From NCBI RefSeq assembly GCF_937859915.1, contig NZ_CALMAW010000053.1, forward strand, positions 1 to 64,000: a stretch of DNA of 64,000 bases, read 5' to 3'. Position numbers and translations under genes: made by a program. Shown here piece after piece: positions 37,071 to 44,561 of the stretch (position 1 is its first letter; each line of letters starts with the position of its first letter). The notes beneath the pieces are model-generated. The model was not told the DNA's origin and did no database searches. It saw only the letters and a list, made by a program, of their open reading frames with translations. This DNA comes from an uncultured Sphingomonas sp. Lineage in GTDB: Bacteria; Pseudomonadota; Alphaproteobacteria; Sphingomonadales; Sphingomonadaceae.

Positions 37071-39376
37071 GGCGCCTTGGCCTCCTTTTGGTTCCAGTCG
37101 GGCGACGGCGCGCCGAGCAGGTTGCGGACGAAGAACCCGAACTGGCGGCGCGCGACATAGTCGATCGGGCCGGTCGAGCGACCGACGGTATGCTCGCCGC
37201 CAGGCACCACCAGCAGATCGAAATCCTTGTTCGCCTTGATCAGCGCATCCACCACCTGTCCGGTCGAGGCGGGATCGACATTGCTGTCCTGCTCGCCGAC
37301 GATCAGCAGCAGCTTGCCGGTCAGCCGCCACGCATTGTCGACGCCGGAGGCCGCCGAATAGCTTTGATCGACGGGCCAGCCGAGCCACTGTTCGTTCCAG
37401 CTGATCTTGTCCATGCGGTTGTCGTAGCAGCCGGCATAGGCGACCCCGACCTTGTAGAAATCGCCGTGGAACAGCAGCGCGTCGAGCGTGCTCTGCCCGC
37501 CCGCCGAGGCACCGTAGATGCCGACGCGGCTGATGTCGTAGGAGGGATCTCGCGCCGCCATTGCTTTGTGCCAGGCGATGCGATCGGGAAAGCCCGAGTC
37601 CGCCAGGTTCTTCCAGGCGACGTCCTGGAAGGCCTTGGACCGGTTGGCAGTGCCCATGCCGTCGATCTGGACGACGATGAAGCCGAGATCGGCCTGCTCC
37701 TGCATGCCGATCACCTTGTCGCCGCCCGAATGATAACCGAACGGCCAATAATCCTTGGGTACGAAGCTGTCGTGCGGACCGGCGTAGATGTTCTCGATCA
37801 CCGGATATGTCTTGGCCGGATCATAGTCGTGCGGCCGGACCACCACGCCCCAGATGTCGGCCTTGCCGTCGCGGCCCTTGGCGACGAACACCTCGGGTGG
37901 CCTGAAGCCCGCGGCGCGGAGCTGGCGGTCGTCGCCGCGCGTGATCGTCGCGACCAGCGCGGCATCGCTCGACCGGTGCAACTCGCTGATCGTGGGCAGA
38001 TCGACGCGCGAATAGGTGTCGACGTACAGCGTCATGTCGGGCGAGAAGCTGGCGTCGTGATCGGCGTTGGCAGGGGTCAGCGGCTTAAGGTTTCGGCCGT
38101 CGAAATCGATCCGGTAATAATGTTTGAAATACGGGTCCTCGCTGGGACGCATGCCGCTTGCGGCGAACCAGACCTGGCGTTTCGCATCGTCGACCTTGAT
38201 GACGTCGCGCACGACCCAGTCACCCGTGGTGATGCGGTTCTTCACGCGTCCGGTCCGGCCATCGACGAGATAGAGGTGGTTCCAGCCATCGCGCTCGGAC
38301 GCCCAGACGATCTCGTCGCCGAGCCCGTCCACATCGTGCGAGAAGCGCCGGTCGGCAAAGACGAAGGTCCTGGCGTCCTCGGTGATAGCGGCATGCGGCA
38401 CGCCGCTCGCGGCATCGACTGCGATCACACGCGCCTGCTGAAAGCCTCGCCGCACATAGTCGAACGCGACGCTCGCGCCGTCCTTGCGCCAGCGCGGCGC
38501 CGACAATTCATAGGGGTTGGGAAACAGCGCGGCGTCGATCACCGTCTCGCGATGGCGCGCGACATCGAACAGCACCGGCTGTTCCTGATCGATCGCGTCG
38601 CCCGGCTTGGGATAGAGCTGACTGCGTAGCGCGGGCTGACGCTGGCCCTCCGGGGCGGCGGCGACGCGCAGCACATGGCGGGCGAAGCCGGGGCGGACGC
38701 GGTAGATGATGATCCGACGGCTGTCGGGCGACCAGGCCAGCGTCTCGGGATCGTAGAAGTCGCCGGTCGAGCCATCGGTGCTGAGTGGGGTCACGGCCTG
38801 CGTGCCGGGGCGGCGGACGACGAGGTTGTCGTCGCGCACGAAGGCTTCCCATTGGCCATCTGGCGAGCGCTGCGGTTCGTTGGCGGCAGGCACCGAGAGA
38901 TCGCGCACCACGCCGAAGCCGCGCGGGCGTCGGTGGTGCGGCTCAAGCGCGCAGCGATCGTCGGCGAGCGTGCAGCGCCAGCCGTCCTCGTCGATCTCGA
39001 AGCGGATCGCCGTCCCGCCATCGACATAGTCGAATTCGGAGAAGGGAAGGCGGAGCGGTGCGATCGTCCGTCCCAGCGCGGCGCTCAGCCCTGCGGCGAG
39101 CTTCGTCTGATCGAATGCGGGGGCTTTCGCGAGCGTGTGCGCGTCGACGCTTTCGAACGCGAACCCGCCCTCGACGGTCTTGCGATAGGCGAAATGGCTG
39201 CCGTCGGCCATCCAATGCGCCGGCCATGCGACCTCGCGCGTCAGATATTCCCAGCTGTCGCGCAATCCGATCGAGCGCGTGAACGCGGCCTCGTCGGGGG
39301 CAGCCACGAGGCTGCTCGGAACGCATAACAGCGCGAGCGCGAGCGCGCGGGCTCGCACGGCGGTCTTGATCATCAT
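37067..39376 (-). CDS. S9-family peptidase (DPP-IV-like prolyl dipeptidyl peptidase)
   Basis: A 769-aa protein with a signal peptide (ALALALLCVPSSLVAA), a beta-propeller region (residues ~60-520) and a C-terminal alpha/beta hydrolase domain. The nucleophile is Ser624 in YGASAGGQS, with Asp in VGEQDSNVD and His in GGEHTVG. The DPP-IV group releases Xaa-Pro or Xaa-Ala dipeptides from N-termini. It is followed by the DUF885 gene (4-base overlap) and preceded by the GntR gene, 71 bases away. It fits degradation of a proline-rich backbone. Confidence 0.91.
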   Translation of the reverse strand: MMIKTAVRARALALALLCVPSSLVAAPDEAAFTRSIGLRDSWEYLTREVAWPAHWMADGSHFAYRKTVEGGFAFESVDAHTLAKAPAFDQTKLAAGLSAALGRTIAPLRLPFSEFDYVDGGTAIRFEIDEDGWRCTLADDRCALEPHHRRPRGFGVVRDLSVPAANEPQRSPDGQWEAFVRDDNLVVRRPGTQAVTPLSTDGSTGDFYDPETLAWSPDSRRIIIYRVRPGFARHVLRVAAAPEGQRQPALRSQLYPKPGDAIDQEQPVLFDVARHRETVIDAALFPNPYELSAPRWRKDGASVAFDYVRRGFQQARVIAVDAASGVPHAAITEDARTFVFADRRFSHDVDGLGDEIVWASERDGWNHLYLVDGRTGRVKNRITTGDWVVRDVIKVDDAKRQVWFAASGMRPSEDPYFKHYYRIDFDGRNLKPLTPANADHDASFSPDMTLYVDTYSRVDLPTISELHRSSDAALVATITRGDDRQLRAAGFRPPEVFVAKGRDGKADIWGVVVRPHDYDPAKTYPVIENIYAGPHDSFVPKDYWPFGYHSGGDKVIGMQEQADLGFIVVQIDGMGTANRSKAFQDVAWKNLADSGFPDRIAWHKAMAARDPSYDISRVGIYGASAGGQSTLDALLFHGDFYKVGVAYAGCYDNRMDKISWNEQWLGWPVDQSYSAASGVDNAWRLTGKLLLIVGEQDSNVDPASTGQVVDALIKANKDFDLLVVPGGEHTVGRSTGPIDYVARRQFGFFVRNLLGAPSPDWNQKEAKAP

Positions 39377-39447
39377 GTGATCCTGATAGTGGAAGACGGA
39401 AAGCGGTCGGGTTCAGCCAGGCGGCGGCGCGGGGCCCGACGCGGTGG

Positions 39448-40092
39448 TCACCGGCCGAGTTGCCGCCGGAGGTCGGCAAGCGTCCCGCTGATGTGCGCGG
39501 CGGCCAGCGCCTTGGCTCGCTTGGCGTCGCGTGCCAGCCAGACACTGATCAGAATGTCGTGCTCGAGATGCGCGCGATCCTCGCGGCCGGCGGGCTCGAG
39601 GTGCTTGTAGACATAGCGTTCCGACAGCACCTGCAACCGCTCGATCAGCTGCGTGGTCAGCAATTTGCCGCTGGGGCGAACCAGCGCCATATGGAAGTCT
39701 CGGTTGCGCGCGGCGACTTCGTCGAGCTGCGCGGTGGCGGCCTGGTCGAGCGCCGCGAGCGTCTCCGACGCGATCTTCTGCTGCTGCTCGGTCGCGGCCA
39801 GCGCCGCCGCGGCGACAGCGGCCGGTTCGATCGACAGCCGTAGCGCGAAGATTTCCTCGGCTTCCTCGGCCGACATCGGGCGGACGAAGAAGCCGCGATT
39901 GGCCTGGCTGACGAGCAGCCCCTCCTGCTCGAGCCGCGCCAGAGCCTCGCGGAGTGGAATCTTGCTGACACCGAGTTCGTTGGCGAGCGCATCCTGGCGG
40001 ATCGCCTGGTCGACAGGCAATTGCCCCGTGACGATCTGTTCGCGGACGATGCTGAAAATCTGTTCGGACAAGGTGCGAACGACGATGCTCAT
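39448..40092 (-). CDS. GntR-family regulator with FCD domain
   Basis: A 214-aa regulator: N-terminal GntR winged helix (DALANELGVSKIPLREALARLEQEGLL, residues ~33-60) and a helical FCD effector domain with candidate metal-binding positions (NRDFHMALV, HLEHDILISVW). FCD regulators commonly bind carboxylic or amino acids and palindromes centred on GTAYAC-like words. It sits in the middle of the locus beside the best copy of the shared palindrome (site B). It is therefore the natural regulator of all five operons. The start at 40092 is used; the longer frame begins with a GTG lacking a ribosome-binding site. Confidence 0.92.
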   Translation of the reverse strand: MSIVVRTLSEQIFSIVREQIVTGQLPVDQAIRQDALANELGVSKIPLREALARLEQEGLLVSQANRGFFVRPMSAEEAEEIFALRLSIEPAAVAAAALAATEQQQKIASETLAALDQAATAQLDEVAARNRDFHMALVRPSGKLLTTQLIERLQVLSERYVYKHLEPAGREDRAHLEHDILISVWLARDAKRAKALAAAHISGTLADLRRQLGR

Positions 40093-40232
40093 CGTCTTTG
40101 GAACTCCATCAGGAAGTGGAGGACTATGCCGTAGCGCGAACGGTTCCGCCACTAGGATGCAGCGCGATCATGCTGATTTTCGCGGGAAAAGCCGGCAGGC
40201 GTCGAAGTCATCCAGCTTCTCCATTGCATCGA

Positions 40233-40248
40233 TATATCGTATACGATA
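40233..40248. promoter_or_regulatory. operator-like site B (best palindrome) of the locus-wide regulon
   Basis: TATATCGTATACGATA includes the perfect 14-base palindrome TATCGTATACGATA at 40235-40248. It lies between the GntR gene (start 40092, minus) and the oxidoreductase gene (start 40275, plus), 27 bases from the latter. This is the strongest site and the model for the consensus. Confidence 0.78.
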
Positions 40249-40274
40249 GATCCGCCGGGGCATCAAGGCAGGAT

Positions 40275-41528
40275 ATGGACCGCAACGCTATCATCATCGG
40301 CGGCGGCGTCGTCGGATTGGCCAGCGGGTTGGCGATAGCCCGACGCGGCCTGGCCGTCACGATCGTGGACGCGGACGTAGCGCGTACCGCCGCCTCGTGG
40401 GGAAATGCCGGGCACATCGCGATCGAGCAGGTCGGGCCGCTCGCCTCCTATGCAGCGATCCGCTCGGCGCCCGGACGTCTATTCTCGCGCGGCGGGGCGC
40501 TGGCTTTCCCCCCCGGTCAGTATCGCGCCTGGGCGCCGTTTGCGTGGCGGATGCTGGGCGCCGCCACGCCACGGCGTTTCGAGGCGGGCAAGGCCGCCCT
40601 GTCCGCTTTGGCGGGTGCGGCGATGCCGGCTTGGCAGCGTCTCGCCGCGACACTGCCCGAACCCGATCTGCTGCGGGAAGACGGTCATTACGTTCTGTGG
40701 GGATCGCAAGCGGCGGCGGCGCGGGGCAGGGTGGCGTGGCAGACAGCGGATACCGGGACCGCGCGCTTCCGCGATATCGATCAGGGCGAACGGACGACGC
40801 TTGCCGGGCTGACGCGGTCGGCGTCGATCGACGCCATCCGCTTTACAAACAGCGGACAGGTCGCCGATCTCGATCGGCTTGCCGATGCGCTCGAAGCCGC
40901 GCTGGTCGCGGCGGGCGGCACGATCGTGCGCGGACGGGCGGAGTTGGTCGCGATCGGTGCGCGTGCCGGCGTGATGGTCGACGGTGTGGCGATGGAGGCG
41001 GATCATATCGTTCTCGCAGCCGGCGTGCGCTCGGGCCGTCTGATCGCGCCGCTTGGCCACGCGGCGCCGATCGTCGCCGAGCGAGGCTATCATATCCGTA
41101 CGCGCAGCCATGATTGGCCCGCGGAGTTGCCGCCCGTCGTGTTCGAGGATCGCGCGATGATCGTCACCCGCTATGCGGAGTGCGTGCAGGCGGCGAGCTT
41201 CGTCGAGCTGGGAGATCCGGATGCGCCACCGGATGAGGCCAAATGGCAGCGGCTAGAGCGGCACGTCGCCGCGCTGGGACTGCCGATGCGCGGTCCGTTC
41301 GACCGCTGGATGGGATCGCGGCCGACGCTGCCCGATTATCTGCCCGCGATCGGGCGCAGCCACCGGGCACCGAACCTGTTGTATGCGTTCGGCCATCAAC
41401 ATCTTGGGCTCACCTTGGCGCCGATCACCGGCGAGATCATCGCCGCGCTGGTCGCGGACGAGGCGCCGCCTGTAGACACACGCCCGTTCGATATTGGGCG
41501 GTTCGACAAACAAGGACAGCGGACATGA
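40275..41528 (+). CDS. FAD-dependent oxidoreductase, likely D-hydroxyproline dehydrogenase (DadA-like)
   Basis: A 417-aa flavoprotein of the DAO fold. It has the N-terminal Rossmann motif IIIGGGVVGLASGLAIARRG (residues 6-25), AASWGNAGHI as in DadA-like enzymes, and the C-terminal FAD contact YAFGHQHLGLTLAPITGEI. In the hydroxyproline pathway a DadA-like protein oxidises cis-4-hydroxy-D-proline to 1-pyrroline-4-hydroxy-2-carboxylate, the substrate of the DapA-family deaminase at 31975. The start at 40275 follows AAGGCAGGAT and lies downstream of site B. It overlaps the M24 peptidase gene by 4 bases. Confidence 0.88.
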   Translation: MDRNAIIIGGGVVGLASGLAIARRGLAVTIVDADVARTAASWGNAGHIAIEQVGPLASYAAIRSAPGRLFSRGGALAFPPGQYRAWAPFAWRMLGAATPRRFEAGKAALSALAGAAMPAWQRLAATLPEPDLLREDGHYVLWGSQAAAARGRVAWQTADTGTARFRDIDQGERTTLAGLTRSASIDAIRFTNSGQVADLDRLADALEAALVAAGGTIVRGRAELVAIGARAGVMVDGVAMEADHIVLAAGVRSGRLIAPLGHAAPIVAERGYHIRTRSHDWPAELPPVVFEDRAMIVTRYAECVQAASFVELGDPDAPPDEAKWQRLERHVAALGLPMRGPFDRWMGSRPTLPDYLPAIGRSHRAPNLLYAFGHQHLGLTLAPITGEIIAALVADEAPPVDTRPFDIGRFDKQGQRT

Positions 41529-42715
41529 GCATAGGCGGATCGACCGCAGCGGCCGAATTGGCGAGCATCACCCCCTGGGCCACAAAGGCGCCAGCGATCA
41601 CGCGGGCCGAGCGACTGCAACGGATCGAGCGTGCGCGTGCCCTTACCGCGGCAATGGGCGCGGATGCGCTGCTGATCGCCGCGGGCGCCTCGCTGCGCTA
41701 TTTCGCGGGCGTGCCATGGGGGGCGACCGAGCGCCTGGTCGCGATGCTGCTGCCGGTGCGCGGCGAGCCTGTGGTCGTCTGTCCGCGGTTCGAACTGGGC
41801 TCGTTGCAGGCGGATCTGCTGATCGACGTCGATATCCGCCTCTGGGAGGAGGATGACAGTCCCCATGCGCTGATCGCCGATGCGCTGGTCGGATTGCGCG
41901 CCGCCACGCTGGCGATCGACCCGGCGCTGCCCTTCCAGATGGCGGAGCGGCTGCGCCACGCGGCCCCCGGCGTCGCGCTGGTGGATGGCGCGCCGGCGAT
42001 CGATGGTTGCCGGATGCGCAAGTCTGCCGCCGAGATCGCGCTGATGCAGCAGGCCAAGGACATGACCCTCGAGGTCCATCACCGCGCCGCGCGTATGCTG
42101 GCGCCGGGGATCACGACCACCGAGGTCAAGCGCTTCATCGATCAGGCGCACCGCGCGATGGGCGCTTCGGGATCGAGCTTCTGCATCGTCCAGTTCGGTC
42201 GGGCCACCGCCTTTCCGCACGGTCTGCCCGGCGAACAGAGCCTTGCGGACGACGACCTTGTGCTGATCGACACCGGCTGCACGGTCGAAGGCTATCATTC
42301 GGACATCACGCGCAGCTACACTTTCGGCAAGCCCAGCGATGACGAGCGTGCGATCTGGGATCTCGAAAAGGAAGCGCAGGCCGCCGCCTTCGCCGCAGCG
42401 GTGCCCGGCGCGCCGTGCGAAACCGTCGACGCCGCCGCGCGCGCGATACTCGAAAAGGGTGGGTTGGGACCGGATTATCGCCTGCCCGGCTTGCCGCATC
42501 GCACCGGCCACGGCATCGGCCTGTCGATTCACGAACCGGCCTATCTGGTCCGCGGCGACCGCACCCTGCTCGATACCGGCATGTGCTTCTCGAACGAGCC
42601 GATGATCGTGATGCCCGATCGCTTCGGCGTGCGGCTCGAGGATCATTTCTACATGACCGACCAAGGCCCGCGCTGGTTCACCCAGCCGCAGGCCGCGATC
42701 GATCGACTGTCCTGA
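41525..42715 (+). CDS. M24-family Xaa-Pro peptidase (prolidase-like)
   Basis: A 396-aa protein with a creatinase-type N-terminal domain and a pita-bread C-terminal domain. All five dinuclear metal ligands are present: Asp249 and Asp260 (LIDTGCTVEGYHSDITR), His329 (TGHGIG), Glu358 (SNEPMI) and Glu372 (RLEDHF). No signal peptide, so cytoplasmic. It would split Xaa-Pro or Xaa-Hyp dipeptides and feed free Pro/Hyp to the pathway. Its ATG overlaps the oxidoreductase stop, so the two are translationally coupled. Confidence 0.92.
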   Translation: MSIGGSTAAAELASITPWATKAPAITRAERLQRIERARALTAAMGADALLIAAGASLRYFAGVPWGATERLVAMLLPVRGEPVVVCPRFELGSLQADLLIDVDIRLWEEDDSPHALIADALVGLRAATLAIDPALPFQMAERLRHAAPGVALVDGAPAIDGCRMRKSAAEIALMQQAKDMTLEVHHRAARMLAPGITTTEVKRFIDQAHRAMGASGSSFCIVQFGRATAFPHGLPGEQSLADDDLVLIDTGCTVEGYHSDITRSYTFGKPSDDERAIWDLEKEAQAAAFAAAVPGAPCETVDAAARAILEKGGLGPDYRLPGLPHRTGHGIGLSIHEPAYLVRGDRTLLDTGMCFSNEPMIVMPDRFGVRLEDHFYMTDQGPRWFTQPQAAIDRLS

Positions 42716-42739
42716 CGAGGCGCGTCCTCATTCCTCGTC
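42714..42739. terminator. possible bidirectional hairpin between convergent genes
   Basis: GACGAGG (42714-42720) and CCTCGTC (42733-42739) form a perfect 7-base stem with a 12-base loop. It lies at the convergent ends of the M24 and DUF885 genes and overlaps the last codons of the latter. No U-tract follows, so it is a weak intrinsic terminator at best. Confidence 0.35.
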
Positions 42740-44491
42740 GGGATAGGGGCCCTTGCCGCCTTCGGCGATGAAGCGGTCGACGCGCGCCTGCAGCACCGGC
42801 AGCGGCACCGAGCCGAGCTGCAGCACGGTATCGTGGAAGGCGCGGATGTTGAATTTGGCGCCTAGCGCCTTTTCGGCCTTGGCGCGCGAATCCAGGATCG
42901 CCTTCTCGCCGAGATAATAGCTCAACGCCTGACCGGGCCATGCGATGTAGCGATCGACTTCGGTCTCGATCTCGTGATCGGCGAGCGCGGTGTTGTCGTG
43001 GAGATAGCGTTGCGCCTGCTCGCGGCTCCAGCCCATCGAGTGGATGCCGGTGTCGACCACCAGCCGCGCCGCGCGCCACATCTGGTAGCTCAGCATGCCG
43101 AAGCGATCGTAGGGCGTGTCGTACATGCCCATCTCGACGCCGAGCTTTTCGCAGTAGAGCGCCCAGCCCTCGCCATAGGCCGAGATGTAGCCTTGCTGGC
43201 GGAAGGGGGGCAGATCCTTGTTCTCGGCGGCGAGCGGCATCTGGAAGGCGTGGCCCGGTGCGCTCTCGTGCAGCGTCAGCGCGGTCAGCGAATAGAGCGG
43301 GCGCGAAGGAAGATTGTAGGTGTTGACCAAATAGACGCCCGGCCCGCCGCGTCCGCCGGTGTAGAAGGGCGCGATGTCGTCTGGCACCGGGATGATCGCG
43401 AAGCGGCTGCGCGGCAGACGACCGAACCAGCTCTTGGCCTTGCCGTCGAAGGTCTTGGCGATCCAGGCGGCGCGATCGAGCAGATCCTGCGGCGTCTTGG
43501 CGTAGAAGCGCGGATCGGTGCGCAGATAGGCGAGGAAGGCGGGCAGGTCGCCCTTGAAGGCGACCTGGCGCATCACGTCGAGCATTTCGGCATGGATCTT
43601 CGCGACCTCGTCGAGGCCGATCTGGTGGATCTGCTGCGGCGGCAGATCGAGCGTGGTGAACTCGCGGATCTTCGATTGGTAATAGGCTTTGCCGTCGGGC
43701 AGCGAATAGGCGTCGAGCGCGGTGCGCGCATGCGGAATATAGTCGTCGCGCAGGAAGGCGAGCAGCGCCTGGTGTGCGGGCACGACGGCCTCGGCGATGA
43801 CCGTCACCGCCGCCGCGCGCAAGTCGGCCTGCGTCGCCGCCGGAATCGTCGCCGGCATCGTGCGGAATGGCGCATAGAATGGATTGTCCTGCGGCGTCTT
43901 TGCGTCGGTGATCGGCGTGACCGTGGCGTCGCGACCCTCGAGCGTGATCTTCGGCGGCGTGAAGCGGCGCGCCGCGCCGGCCTTCATATTGGCGATCTGC
44001 TGCGCGAAATAGCGCGGCATTTCGCCCAGCATCGAGAGATAGTGGCGATAATCCTGCTCGGTCTTGAAGCTCTGTCGCGCCGAACCCGCAACATTGCCCC
44101 AAAAGCTCGTGTCGGCGTTGAGCGGCTTCTCATAGTCGCGGTAGCGCTGTGCGGCGAGCAGCGTGGCGATCTGGTTGCGGTAGATTTGCAAATTGATGCG
44201 GTTCTCGGGGCTGAGCCTGGTCGCGTCGATCGTGGCGAGTTGCGTCATCACGGTCGACCACCGCTCGAGCCGCGACGCCTGCGCCGCCGGGCCGACGTCG
44301 GGCAGGTGTGCGGAGATGCGATCGCCGCTGTCCTCGTCGTCGGCCTGCTGATGCTCCCGCCAGGTCCATTCGGCCGAATAGATCGCGGTGAACCGGGCGT
44401 CCTCACTGGTCTGGGCAGCGATCCCTGCGCTCGCCATGGTCAGTGCCGATGCGGTCATCATCGCCAAGAGTCCCGCCTTGAAAGCCTGCAT
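42728..44491 (-). CDS. DUF885 exported metallopeptidase-like protein (second copy)
   Basis: A 587-aa paralogue of the gene at 35358, with a signal peptide (ALTMASAGIAAQ) and the C-terminal motifs HESAPGHAFQ (His408 region) and EGWALYCEKLGVEMG. The Gly-Val pair of the first copy's HEGVPGH is Ser-Ala here, so the two copies may differ in specificity. It diverges from the GH127 gene across operator site C. Inferred role: periplasmic peptidase acting on deglycosylated Pro/Hyp-rich peptides. Confidence 0.9.
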   Translation of the reverse strand: MQAFKAGLLAMMTASALTMASAGIAAQTSEDARFTAIYSAEWTWREHQQADDEDSGDRISAHLPDVGPAAQASRLERWSTVMTQLATIDATRLSPENRINLQIYRNQIATLLAAQRYRDYEKPLNADTSFWGNVAGSARQSFKTEQDYRHYLSMLGEMPRYFAQQIANMKAGAARRFTPPKITLEGRDATVTPITDAKTPQDNPFYAPFRTMPATIPAATQADLRAAAVTVIAEAVVPAHQALLAFLRDDYIPHARTALDAYSLPDGKAYYQSKIREFTTLDLPPQQIHQIGLDEVAKIHAEMLDVMRQVAFKGDLPAFLAYLRTDPRFYAKTPQDLLDRAAWIAKTFDGKAKSWFGRLPRSRFAIIPVPDDIAPFYTGGRGGPGVYLVNTYNLPSRPLYSLTALTLHESAPGHAFQMPLAAENKDLPPFRQQGYISAYGEGWALYCEKLGVEMGMYDTPYDRFGMLSYQMWRAARLVVDTGIHSMGWSREQAQRYLHDNTALADHEIETEVDRYIAWPGQALSYYLGEKAILDSRAKAEKALGAKFNIRAFHDTVLQLGSVPLPVLQARVDRFIAEGGKGPYPDEE

Positions 44492-44525
44492 GCGACCTGC
44501 CCCTGTTTGCAATATGCCAAGGATC

Positions 44526-44540
44526 GTATATCGTATTCTT
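44526..44540. promoter_or_regulatory. operator-like site C of the locus-wide regulon
   Basis: GTATATCGTATTCTT shares ATATCGTAT with the other sites and differs from site E at one position of its 13-base core. It lies in the 70-base spacer between the divergent DUF885 (start 44491) and GH127 (start 44562) genes, so one site could control both. Confidence 0.7.
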
Positions 44541-44561
44541 GTGACAGGCAAGGAGAGTGCG

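Noticed and set aside
35358-37748. A 796-aa version of the first DUF885 protein
   Set aside because: The upstream part overlaps the S9 peptidase catalytic domain in another frame; the Met at 37070 gives a proper signal peptide.
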